From: Candidatus Tumulicola sp. | GTDB taxonomy: Bacteria; Vulcanimicrobiota; Vulcanimicrobiia; Vulcanimicrobiales; Vulcanimicrobiaceae | Length of the DNA stretch: 64,000 nt | Assembly: GCA_036490475.1 (NCBI GenBank) | Contig: DASXDT010000006.1 | Location: 372,001 to 436,000, forward strand | Direction of reading: 5' to 3' | Part shown: piece after piece, positions 8,775 through 16,484 of the stretch | Position numbering within the stretch: position 1 is the stretch's first letter | Layout of the letters: the number at the start of each line of letters is the position of its first letter | Position numbers and translations under genes: made by a program | The notes under the pieces: model-generated | What the model saw: the letters and a program-made list of their open reading frames with translations, nothing else | Told to the model about the DNA's origin: nothing | Databases searched by the model: none

Positions 8775-10327
8775 GCCGGCACCGTCAGTTCGGCCCGTAA
8801 TGCGTCTTCGAACGGGTTGAAATATCCGGGTGCGCGTGCGAACACGCCGTCGGCCCCGCGACCGCCGTCGGGCGAGCGTTTGACGTCGGCAAAAAACGCG
8901 CCCTCGATCGCCTCCATCAAACCGATCGACGCAACGCGCTCCAATAACACCTCACAACCGGCCAGAACCGACGCGGCGCGCTTTTCGATCGTGCCGCCCG
9001 GCTTGACGACGATCTCGTCGCCGAAATGGCGTGCGGTATTCATGACGTAACGCGCGTTATCGATCGACAGAGCCCGGTCGCCGAGAAACGGGGTGTGGAT
9101 CGCTTCGGTGAGCATTCCGCACAAGTGGATCGTTTGACCCGTCATGACCGACGTTAGGTTGAAAAGCGCGTCGATGAGATGGCCCTTGAAGACGTCGCCG
9201 GTCATGTGTTTTGTCGGCGGCATATATTTGAGCGGCGCGTCCGGAAAGACTTGTCGCGTCAGTTGCGCTTGCGCCACTTGAAAAAGAAATCCGTCCTCTA
9301 AGCCCGGATCGATTTCGTAGGCGTCGCCCAGCCCGATCTGCCGGTCGGGCATACCGGCACGATGCGCGAACTCCTCGTTAATAAATTGCGAAGCGAGGAC
9401 GGCCGGTGCCTGATCCACCGCGTCGGCGGTGGTGAGATAATTATCCTCGCCGGTGTTGATGATGATGCCGGAGTAGGCGTTCAGCGTGCGGCTGAAATGT
9501 TGGTCGACGAACGTGCGCTTCATGTTGATGTCGCGGAACAAGATGCCGTACATCGAGTCGTTCAGCAACATGTCGAGACGCTCGACGGCCGCCAGCGCCG
9601 CGATCTCGGGCATGCACAGGCCGCTCGCATAATTCGTGAGCATCACGTATCGCCCGGCGCGCTCCGACGCTTCATCGAGGGCCGCGCGCATGATGCGGAA
9701 ATTCTCTTGCGTTGCGTACGTGCCGCCGAATCCTTCGGTCGTCGCGCCGTACGGCACGAAGTCGAGCAGCGATTGTCCGGTCGAACGGATGACCGCGATG
9801 ATTTGCGCGCCGGCTTCGACCGCGGCGGCGGCCGCAGTACGATCTTCGTAGATATTGCCGCTAGCCACAATCACGTACAGGAGCGGCGGCGGCAGTTGCT
9901 TCAAGCGCTCGAGCCGTTCGCTGCGTTCGGCCCGCCGTTCGCGTAGGCGGCGCATACCCGCCTCGACGTGCGGAGCCAGCGCCGCTCGGGCCGCCTCATC
10001 CGGCGTGCCCCCGAATTGCGCGAGCCCCAGCTCACCGGCCGCGATCGCCGCGCCTGCCTGCGCCGGATTCAAGCCGGTTTCGGCCACCATTTTGCCGATC
10101 GCCAACGCGATGCCGCGGGCCAGCACCGGCGTGGCGAGGGACTCGACGACAACGTTCGGCACCGGAATCTCGTCGCGTCCGACGCCGTCCACCCCCAGCA
10201 GCCGCAGAACCGCACGCTCGACGGACACGGTTGAGTGTGCGGCGATAAAGGCTTCGACGGGCGCGACGATCGAGCCCGACAGTGCGCGGCAGCGGTCGAC
10301 GGAGGCCCGGTCGATGCAGAGTTCCAT
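8771..10327 (-). CDS. kamD: Lysine 5,6-aminomutase alpha subunit (TIM barrel)
   Basis: The large catalytic subunit of lysine 5,6-aminomutase (518 residues, normal for KamD). Recognisable blocks are VIVASGNIYEDRTAA, AVIRSTGQSLLDFVPYG, EGFGGTYATQENFRIMR, RDINMKRTFVDQHFSR, NTGEDNYLTTADA and KYMPPTKHMTGD. The last two lie in the substrate/PLP-facing barrel. kamE follows with an ATGA overlap. No lysine 2,3-aminomutase (kamA), kdd or kce is visible in this window. A promoter (TTGAGC, 17 bases, TAAGAT) ends nine bases before the ATG. Confidence 0.95.
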   Translation of the reverse strand: MELCIDRASVDRCRALSGSIVAPVEAFIAAHSTVSVERAVLRLLGVDGVGRDEIPVPNVVVESLATPVLARGIALAIGKMVAETGLNPAQAGAAIAAGELGLAQFGGTPDEAARAALAPHVEAGMRRLRERRAERSERLERLKQLPPPLLYVIVASGNIYEDRTAAAAAVEAGAQIIAVIRSTGQSLLDFVPYGATTEGFGGTYATQENFRIMRAALDEASERAGRYVMLTNYASGLCMPEIAALAAVERLDMLLNDSMYGILFRDINMKRTFVDQHFSRTLNAYSGIIINTGEDNYLTTADAVDQAPAVLASQFINEEFAHRAGMPDRQIGLGDAYEIDPGLEDGFLFQVAQAQLTRQVFPDAPLKYMPPTKHMTGDVFKGHLIDALFNLTSVMTGQTIHLCGMLTEAIHTPFLGDRALSIDNARYVMNTARHFGDEIVVKPGGTIEKRAASVLAGCEVLLERVASIGLMEAIEGAFFADVKRSPDGGRGADGVFARAPGYFNPFEDALRAELTVPA

Positions 10328-10336
10328 AGTAGCGCT

Positions 10337-10365
10337 ATCTTACGGGGTTCGGCCCGCGCGCTCAA
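10337..10365 (-). promoter_or_regulatory. Putative promoter of kamD (near-leaderless)
   Basis: Reading the minus strand: -35 TTGAGC at 10365-10360, a 17-base spacer, and -10 TAAGAT at 10342-10337. Nine bases then lead to the kamD ATG at 10327. The expected start site would leave a leader of only two or three bases. It would transcribe kamDE-gmd-rmd and possibly the genes downstream. Confidence 0.45.
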
Positions 10366-10387
10366 GCGAAAAAGCGGGCGGGCGCAG

Positions 10388-11692
10388 TTACGTTGCGGCT
10401 ACGGGAATGCGACGACGCCCGGTGGTCGCCTGGATGGCCAGCGTGGCCGCCACCGCCACGGCGGTAATCGCGTTGCCTGCGGCGATCACGTTGACGACCT
10501 GGGCGAGCGAGGCATGCATGGCGATGATGGCCAGGAGCGTTCCGACGACGCCGACCAGTAGCGGCGCGGCAAATGCGATCCGATGGGTCGCGATGCCATA
10601 CGACCCAAGCATGATACTCAATGCCAGGAACATCATCGCAGTGCTATAGGGCAACAACAACGGCACGGCTCCGTCGAACGCGTGGCCGACTAGCGCGTGG
10701 ATCAGGAGGATGCCGAAGAAATGCACCAAGATGAGGCCGACCACGCCGATGCCCAACAGGATGGCGACGCACATTGCCAGCGCGTAGCGCGTCCGCTCGC
10801 CCCGAACGTGACGTTCGGCGGCTTGAGGAAGCAACACGGTGGGCACGAAGCCAACGAAATACAACAGCACTTTGCCGCCCAGCGACGCCGCCGAGTACAC
10901 ACCGGCAGCATCCGCATCGAAATAATGCTTGATCAAAATGACGTCCGCGGAACCCATCAGCGCACCGCCGATCGTGATCGCCGCGGCTCCGATGCCGCTG
11001 ATGGCGATGCGCCGCCAATCGTAGCGGATCACGCAATGCTCGACCGTTCCGTAATTACGAAACAACCGTACGCCGATCGCAACCGCGCCGCCCAACGCAC
11101 CGCACAAAAAGGCGGCAATACCGCCGAACAGTGCCAGACCGAGCGCGGTAAACGACAGCACGCCGATCACCTTGGCGACGCCGTCGGCCACGCACGAGCG
11201 CGCGAAGCCGGTAAAATCTTGCGTTCCTTGCGCGACGGCCCGCAAAACGCCGCTGAGCAAGAGCGTCCCGCCGATGATCGCCACAAACGGTGCGGGCCAA
11301 ATCGGCGCGCGCAGAAAGACACCCGCCGGTTTCATGAGTACCAGCGACGCGATGATATAAAATACGCAGATGTACAAGCAGAATCGCACGACGTCGAGCA
11401 CGAGGCGGCGAATATGCCGTTCGTCGTGCAAAACTCGGAACTCAGCAGCAAAGCGGGCGACCACCGGAGCGGCCAGGGTGGCCGGAATCGCAAGGATCGT
11501 GCTGGTAGAAATCAGCGCGTACAGCACGCCGTAGTCGGCCACGCCGATCCGGCGGCTGGCGACCGCATGGAACACGAAGCCGCCCATATTGAGGATCATG
11601 GAGGCGGCAAACACCAAAACGCCCTGACGGACGATGATGCTGCCCTGCATGCGTGCGAGGCCCCGGTCGATCAACGCTGCTACGGTTGCCAT
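10388..11692 (-). CDS. Wzx-like polysaccharide flippase (MATE/MOP superfamily)
   Basis: A polytopic membrane protein of 434 residues with about 12-14 hydrophobic segments and the MOP-flippase layout. The N-terminal helix pair is followed by GVADYGVLYALISTSTI and by a central domain with ADVILIKHYFDADAAGVYS, a hallmark of Wzx/RfbX oligosaccharide flippases. It is expected to move undecaprenyl-linked sugar units across the inner membrane. It starts the minus-strand run containing the GDP-rhamnose genes, diverging from the ECF sigma gene over a 149-base gap in which no convincing promoter was seen. Confidence 0.86.
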   Translation of the reverse strand: MATVAALIDRGLARMQGSIIVRQGVLVFAASMILNMGGFVFHAVASRRIGVADYGVLYALISTSTILAIPATLAAPVVARFAAEFRVLHDERHIRRLVLDVVRFCLYICVFYIIASLVLMKPAGVFLRAPIWPAPFVAIIGGTLLLSGVLRAVAQGTQDFTGFARSCVADGVAKVIGVLSFTALGLALFGGIAAFLCGALGGAVAIGVRLFRNYGTVEHCVIRYDWRRIAISGIGAAAITIGGALMGSADVILIKHYFDADAAGVYSAASLGGKVLLYFVGFVPTVLLPQAAERHVRGERTRYALAMCVAILLGIGVVGLILVHFFGILLIHALVGHAFDGAVPLLLPYSTAMMFLALSIMLGSYGIATHRIAFAAPLLVGVVGTLLAIIAMHASLAQVVNVIAAGNAITAVAVAATLAIQATTGRRRIPVAAT

Positions 11693-11841
11693 TTATGTCT
11701 GCTCAGAACGCGAGGAACCGCAGCCGCAGCACCAATCACGAGCATGTCGCACCGGATTCTGGTTAGACGCTCGTCGCGTCGGCTTCCTGTCACCCGTAAC
11801 AAACGCCACCGCTCGCGGTACCACCCGGCGAGACACAAACC

Positions 11842-12450
11842 TTGACGGATGAAGCGGTGATCGCACGCGTACGCGAGGGAGAAAGGGAACTATTCGAGGT
11901 GCTGGTCGAGCGCTACAAACGAGGTATCGCCAATTTCATCGGCGCTGGTGTCCGCGACTCGGCCGAAGTGGCGGATTTGTCGCAAGAGACCTTTCTGCGA
12001 GCGTACGCGCATCTCGGAACGTTCAACCCAAAGCTCGGAAAATTTTCAACCTGGATCTACCAAATCGCGCGAAACGTGGTTCGGACGCATCTCGGAAAAT
12101 CGCTGCGGCGCCCCGCGGCGGCAGCCATGGGCGACGATCAAACGCTCGAAAATGCGCTAGCGGACGGTTCCGTCGAGGCCGACCCGGCCGGCGGCGTATT
12201 ACGCGCCGAAGCCGAGCGCGAACTTCGCGCGGCGCTGGCCGAGCTGCCGGAACGCACCCGTACGGTGCTCGCGCTGCGCTATTTCGATAACCTCGAATAC
12301 CATGCAATCGCCAGTACGCTCGGTCTATCGCTGGGCAACGTGAAAACGCTCATCCATCGCGGCAAGATCGCCCTGGCAAAAAAAATGCGCGAACACGCGC
12401 AGCGGCCGCCGTCGCCGCGAGGAGGGCTGCGTGGCCTGCTCCTCGTGTGA
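11842..12450 (+). CDS. ECF-family RNA polymerase sigma factor
   Basis: A sigma-70 family ECF factor of 202 residues. Region 2 includes LSQETFLRAYAHLGTF and FSTWIYQIARNVVR. Region 4 includes LPERTRTVLALRYFDN, followed by the helix-turn-helix ASTLGLSLGNVKTLIHRG. The start is TTG at 11842; no ATG or GTG in frame gives a complete region 2, and a GGCGAGA stretch lies nine bases upstream. The 3' end contains a strong GGAGGG ribosome site for the anti-sigma gene, which overlaps by 20 bases. The pair should act as an envelope- or stress-responsive switch; the target promoters are not evident. Confidence 0.93.
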   Translation: MTDEAVIARVREGERELFEVLVERYKRGIANFIGAGVRDSAEVADLSQETFLRAYAHLGTFNPKLGKFSTWIYQIARNVVRTHLGKSLRRPAAAAMGDDQTLENALADGSVEADPAGGVLRAEAERELRAALAELPERTRTVLALRYFDNLEYHAIASTLGLSLGNVKTLIHRGKIALAKKMREHAQRPPSPRGGLRGLLLV

Positions 12451-12973
12451 GTCCTTGCTCGACCGCTACGTCGATGGCGATCTCGATCGGCGCCAAGCCG
12501 CCTGGGTGGCGCGTCACCTTGACGGTTGCCCGTCCTGCGAGCGACTGCACCGCCGGCTGCGTACGGTCGATGCGCTGCTCGAGACGACCCGGCCGGCCGA
12601 GCTTGCACCCGACTTTACGTTTGATGTGATGGGTCGTATCCGCGAACTCCCCGCACCGGCCATTGTGGCCCGGCCGTGGTGGATACTCCTCGGGATCTAC
12701 CTCCTGGCAGGCTGGGCCGCCCTCGGTGTGGCGCTGCTCGAACTACGGACGGGAGCCGCGGCTAACGCCGGCAGCGCCTTGCACGCCATCAAAAACGCGC
12801 TGGGCGCGGTCGGCTCGGTCGCCCATTCGCTTTCGACGGTAACGCCGTTTGCGGTGTCCGCCGTCGTGTTAATGCTGACGATCGACGTGTTGCTTTTTGC
12901 GATCCTCGCCGTGTACTACCGCAAGTTGGTTCCGCGCCTCGCCGCGCACCTCGCCGCCGCGGGCATACGATGA
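12431..12973 (+). CDS. Zinc-type anti-sigma factor (ZAS), membrane-bound
   Basis: A 180-residue anti-sigma factor. The N-terminal ZAS domain has the Hx3CxxC zinc motif as H29-LDG-C33-PS-C36, with two more Cys at positions 3 and 6. Two membrane segments follow, at about residues 80-106 and 137-165. The GTG start overlaps the sigma gene by 20 bases and sits four bases after GGAGGG. This is the classic arrangement of an ECF sigma and its cognate inhibitor, which holds the sigma factor at the membrane until a signal releases it. The gene after it is coupled through an ATGA overlap, so that product may share the signal. Confidence 0.9.
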   Translation: MACSSCESLLDRYVDGDLDRRQAAWVARHLDGCPSCERLHRRLRTVDALLETTRPAELAPDFTFDVMGRIRELPAPAIVARPWWILLGIYLLAGWAALGVALLELRTGAAANAGSALHAIKNALGAVGSVAHSLSTVTPFAVSAVVLMLTIDVLLFAILAVYYRKLVPRLAAHLAAAGIR

Positions 12974-13824
12974 AGCCGCAAGTCATACCGATCGCCCTGC
13001 TCGCGCTGATCTTCGCGACGATGTTGACGGCATCGGCCCGGGCAGACGTTCCCGGCCTCTATCACGGCGGAGCGTACATCGGATCGATCGTCGTCGAGCC
13101 CGACCAGACGGTCAAAGGTGATCTGACGGTGTTCTTCGGCGACGTTACGGTCGAGGGTGTTGTGGACGGCAACGTCAACGTCATCGGCGGAAACGTGTAC
13201 GCACGTCCCGGAGCGATCGTCACCGGACAAGTCAATGCCATCGGGGGCGACGTCACCAGCGCGGTGGTGCCCTGGAGCGCTTCCCCCCAGCAGGCGCCGG
13301 GGTTGGCCGATCTACGCTTGATGTGGCACGTCGCGTCGGGCTTGTTGGTGGTGCTGTTCTTCCTCATCTTTCCGGTCCGCTCGCGCATCGCGTTAGATCG
13401 ACTCGAACGGCATCCGGGGCTCTCGTGTGCCGTCGGACTATTGGGCTGGGTCGCGGTTCTCCCCATCGCGCTTTTACTGATTTGTACGATCGTACTCATT
13501 CCGGTGGTGGCGCTCGAGGCGGTCGCCGTGGTCGGCGCGATTTTCCTCGGCAAGGCGGCGTTGGCGCTGTTGGTGGGTCGCCGCCTTTGCGAGCAAATCA
13601 AACCGAACGCGACGCCCGCGCCGCTGGTCGCGCTCGTCGCCGGCCTCGCCCTGATTACCGCAGCCGAACTGATTCCGGTCGTCGGCGGGCTGGTGACGGT
13701 CTTCGTATTGCTCATCGGCATGGGTGCTTCGATCCTGGCGTTTAGCGGGTACCCGTTACCCGAAACCGCCGGCGTGCGGGTTCCGAAACCGCCGCTTAGC
13801 GGACCGCCTATGCCCATCGGCTAA
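12970..13824 (+). CDS. Polymer-forming (bactofilin-like) membrane protein
   Basis: A 284-residue secreted/membrane protein. It has a signal peptide (residues 1-25, ending ASARA) and then a short beta-solenoid-like stretch (about 34-100) of repeated strands such as GDLTVFFGDVTVEG and GNVNVIGGNVYARPG, resembling polymer-forming cytoskeletal domains. The C-terminal half has about four to five transmembrane segments and a Pro-rich tail. The ATG overlaps the anti-sigma stop, so it belongs to the sigma operon. A role in sensing or scaffolding the envelope is plausible but unproven. Confidence 0.72.
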   Translation: MKPQVIPIALLALIFATMLTASARADVPGLYHGGAYIGSIVVEPDQTVKGDLTVFFGDVTVEGVVDGNVNVIGGNVYARPGAIVTGQVNAIGGDVTSAVVPWSASPQQAPGLADLRLMWHVASGLLVVLFFLIFPVRSRIALDRLERHPGLSCAVGLLGWVAVLPIALLLICTIVLIPVVALEAVAVVGAIFLGKAALALLVGRRLCEQIKPNATPAPLVALVAGLALITAAELIPVVGGLVTVFVLLIGMGASILAFSGYPLPETAGVRVPKPPLSGPPMPIG

Positions 13825-13833
13825 CATGGCGGC

Positions 13834-15042
13834 ATGACCACCGTTTCCCGGTCGGCGCGGTTCGCGGAGCGTACCTCGCATCTGCGGGCTTCCACCATCC
13901 GTGAGATGTTGAAAGTGACGCAGCAGCCCGACGTTATATCGTTCGGCGGCGGCCTTCCCGCGCCCGAATTATTCCCGACCGACGCCATTTCGCGCGCGGC
14001 GCGCCGCGTGATGGAAGTTCGCGGAGCGGCGGCCCTGCAATACAGCGTTACCGAAGGCATCCCCGAGATGCGAACGTGGGCGGCCGAACGGCTCACGCGA
14101 CGTTCCGGGCGCGTGTTTTCGGCCGAGGACGCGATCATCGTCAACGGATCGCAGCAAGGCCTCGATCTGGTCGGCAAGATTTTTCTCGATCCGGGCGATC
14201 ACGTCGTGTTGGAAAGTCCGTCGTACCTCGGTGCGATCCAAGCGTTCGACGCGTACCAGGCGCGCTATCTCACGATCGCGACCGACGACGACGGGGCGAT
14301 TCCGGAGTCGCTTGAGGAAGTACTCGAGCACGCCGATCCGTTTCCGAAATTTCTCTACCTCGTACCAAACTTTCAGAACCCAACCGGCCGCACGTTGTCG
14401 GCCGAGCGCCGCGAGCGTATCGTACGCATCTGCGAGCGATTCGATCTGCCTTTAGTTGAAGACGACCCGTACGGCGAACTGCGATTTGAAGGCGACGATC
14501 TGCAACCGTTGGTCGCGTACGAGAGCTCGGCACCGGTCCTCTACCTCGGAACCGGCAGCAAGGTGATGGCTCCCGGTATGCGGGTCGCATGGCTGGTGAT
14601 TCGCGACGACGACATCCGCGAGAAAATCGTCTTAGCCAAACAGGGCGCCGACCTGCACAGCGGCACCTTCGCACAGTACGTCTTTTACGAATATGTCAGC
14701 GACGACGTTGGGTTCGACCGTCACGTCGGAACCATCGCGAGTACCTATGGACGCCGTCGCGACGTCATGTCGCACGCGCTCGAAGGGCTCGGATTATCGC
14801 GCCTACACTTCACGCCCCCGAAGGGCGGAATGTTTCTGTGGGTGACGTTGCCTGGAATCGATACCAGCGAGTTGCTGGCGGTTTCTGCTCAACAGAAAGT
14901 CGTGTTCGTTCCAGGCGTTAGTTTTTATCCGGCCCGCGACGTTCTCGACGGCATGCGGCTGAATTTCTCGAACGCGTCGGAAGATATGATCCGCGCAGGC
15001 ATCGAACGACTCGGTCACGCAATCGCCACCTTCGCGCGTTAA
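13834..15042 (+). CDS. PLP-dependent aminotransferase, LysN/2-aminoadipate type
   Basis: A fold-type I aminotransferase of 402 residues, lacking the DNA-binding domain of MocR regulators. Motifs are DVISFGGGLPAPELFP, YLVPNFQNPTGRTLS, VEDDPYGEL, and the PLP lysine in YLGTGSKVMAPGMRVAW. The closest known group contains LysN (2-aminoadipate aminotransferase) and multi-substrate aromatic/branched-chain enzymes. Which amino acid it uses cannot be decided here. Given kamDE and kal in the same window, a role in lysine or adipate-type metabolism is worth considering, but there is no operon link. It begins nine bases after the polymer-forming protein. Confidence 0.88.
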   Translation: MTTVSRSARFAERTSHLRASTIREMLKVTQQPDVISFGGGLPAPELFPTDAISRAARRVMEVRGAAALQYSVTEGIPEMRTWAAERLTRRSGRVFSAEDAIIVNGSQQGLDLVGKIFLDPGDHVVLESPSYLGAIQAFDAYQARYLTIATDDDGAIPESLEEVLEHADPFPKFLYLVPNFQNPTGRTLSAERRERIVRICERFDLPLVEDDPYGELRFEGDDLQPLVAYESSAPVLYLGTGSKVMAPGMRVAWLVIRDDDIREKIVLAKQGADLHSGTFAQYVFYEYVSDDVGFDRHVGTIASTYGRRRDVMSHALEGLGLSRLHFTPPKGGMFLWVTLPGIDTSELLAVSAQQKVVFVPGVSFYPARDVLDGMRLNFSNASEDMIRAGIERLGHAIATFAR

Positions 15043-15059
15043 GGAAGAGAGGGTTATAA

Positions 15060-15521
15060 GTGGCACAACGTCTGATCGTAGGAATCTTCCCCGACAGCGA
15101 TGGAGCGGCGATCGAAAGCGCGCTGACCAGCGCACAGATCGATCCCGGCCAAGCGAGGGTCGTTCGCAGAGCGGGCCTCGCCGAGGACGACTCCGCACCC
15201 GACTTGCAGTTCATTGACGTCGTTCTCGAACAAGAGGTCAACAGCTACTCCGACGACATGACCAAAGGAATGGGCATCATGGGCGACGGCGGCGGCACTG
15301 GCGTCCCAATGGGACGCGACGCGTCGGCTTCATCGTTCGCGACGCGGCCGAACGGACCGGGATATTTCTCTAACTCCGGCATCCCCGACGATGAAGTCGA
15401 CAACTTCAACGACGCCGTGAGCGAAGGCCGGGCAGTGGTGCTGTACAGCGGCGCCGTCGACGCGGAAGCGACCGCGACAGCCTTGCGCGCCGCCGGACTG
15501 CGCAACGTTCGGGTCTACTAG
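15060..15521 (+). CDS. Conserved hypothetical small protein, possibly stress-related
   Basis: A 153-residue soluble acidic protein not recognised with confidence. An N-terminal ferredoxin-like stretch opens VGIFPDSDGAAIESAL. A glycine-rich central loop (residues about 65-100) follows. The C-terminal half-domain carries IPDDEVDNFNDAVSEGR and a strand VVLYSGAV. This two-half layout with a Gly-rich linker resembles general-stress proteins of the YflT/GsiB-adjacent type, but that is only a shape resemblance. The GTG at 15060 is preceded by a strong GGAAGAGAGGG purine tract. It follows the aminotransferase by 17 bases and converges with the GT2 gene. Confidence 0.6.
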   Translation: MAQRLIVGIFPDSDGAAIESALTSAQIDPGQARVVRRAGLAEDDSAPDLQFIDVVLEQEVNSYSDDMTKGMGIMGDGGGTGVPMGRDASASSFATRPNGPGYFSNSGIPDDEVDNFNDAVSEGRAVVLYSGAVDAEATATALRAAGLRNVRVY

Positions 15522-15524
15522 CCC

Positions 15525-16484
15525 TTAGGAAATCGACGGCGCGGGAGCGCCGTTTTTGTCGAGCAACGGCGGCGGCGGCGGCGGCAGGGTCATCGTTAGG
15601 CCGGCAATCGCACCGCGCACGAACGCGGCCGATGTCTTCAGGTGCTGCTTACTCTGCACGGCACAAATCAGCACGTATGCGAGCACCGTTGCCGGATAGA
15701 ACAACGCAAAGAACACCGCCTTCGAAAGCCCCTTCGCGTGACGGCGCGCCAAGAGTGCGCGCGACCGCGCATGGTAGTACGCCCGCATCGGGTCGTCGAT
15801 TGAAAAATCACCCGAGCCGATCGGCGAGCGATACTTGGGCACGGGCGTTCGATGGAACTCGCGAGCGTCGCGCGCGACGTAGTTTTTGAACCCCGCTTCC
15901 GAAGCACGAAACGACCAATCGGCTTCTTCGTGATGAAACGGAAAGGTCGCGACGTCTTGTCCGCCGATCGTCTGCAGCACGCTGCGACGAACCATGTAAC
16001 AGTTTGGCGCGCACGTCGTTTCGACAACCTTTTCCTTCGGAATCTCCGTCAAGAAATTCGTCAGCCCGGTCGTGATGTTCAAGTCGCAACCCGCGTACCA
16101 TATGCGATCGGGGGCGTCGTAAAAGTACATGACCGGCGCCACGAGTGCAGCGTCCGGGTGCGACAGCATCGCATCGTACAGCTCTCGTACGCAGGCGCGA
16201 TCGACCACGTTGTCGTCGGCACTGGCAAACACGAACTCTCCGGTCGCGGCAGCGATGCCTTGATTGACGGCCATCGAAGCCATCAAGTTCTCGCGGTTTG
16301 CAATCACGCGCACTTGCGGAAAGTCGCGCGCCAGCATCTCGACGGTACCGTCGCTGGACGCGTTATCGACGACGATGAGCTCTTCGGGAACCTTGTCGCC
16401 GGCTAGCACCGACTGCAACAAGGCCTTGACTTGATCTCTGCGATTATACGAGACCATCGTAAACGTCGTTTTGTGCTCCATCAT
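15525..16484 (-). CDS. Family 2 glycosyltransferase
   Basis: A GT-A fold glycosyltransferase of 319 residues. TMVSYNRRDQVKALLQSVL, then LIVVDNASSDGTVEML, and the metal-binding region FASADDN near residue 90 identify the family. HHEEADWSFRASEAGF is the acceptor-side ED-type motif of rhamnosyl/galactosyl-like transferases. A membrane segment lies near residues 255-275, and the C-terminus carries a run of seven prolines. The ATG overlaps the stop of the giant membrane protein upstream (ATGA). It probably adds a sugar to an envelope glycan, using an NDP-sugar such as the GDP-rhamnose made by gmd/rmd. Confidence 0.9.
   Translation of the reverse strand: MMEHKTTFTMVSYNRRDQVKALLQSVLAGDKVPEELIVVDNASSDGTVEMLARDFPQVRVIANRENLMASMAVNQGIAAATGEFVFASADDNVVDRACVRELYDAMLSHPDAALVAPVMYFYDAPDRIWYAGCDLNITTGLTNFLTEIPKEKVVETTCAPNCYMVRRSVLQTIGGQDVATFPFHHEEADWSFRASEAGFKNYVARDAREFHRTPVPKYRSPIGSGDFSIDDPMRAYYHARSRALLARRHAKGLSKAVFFALFYPATVLAYVLICAVQSKQHLKTSAAFVRGAIAGLTMTLPPPPPPLLDKNGAPAPSIS

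Noticed and set aside
13062-13817. Minus-strand frame of 251 residues opposite the polymer-forming protein
   Set aside because: Ser/Thr/Pro-rich mirror of a coupled operon gene; no ribosome site and no family.
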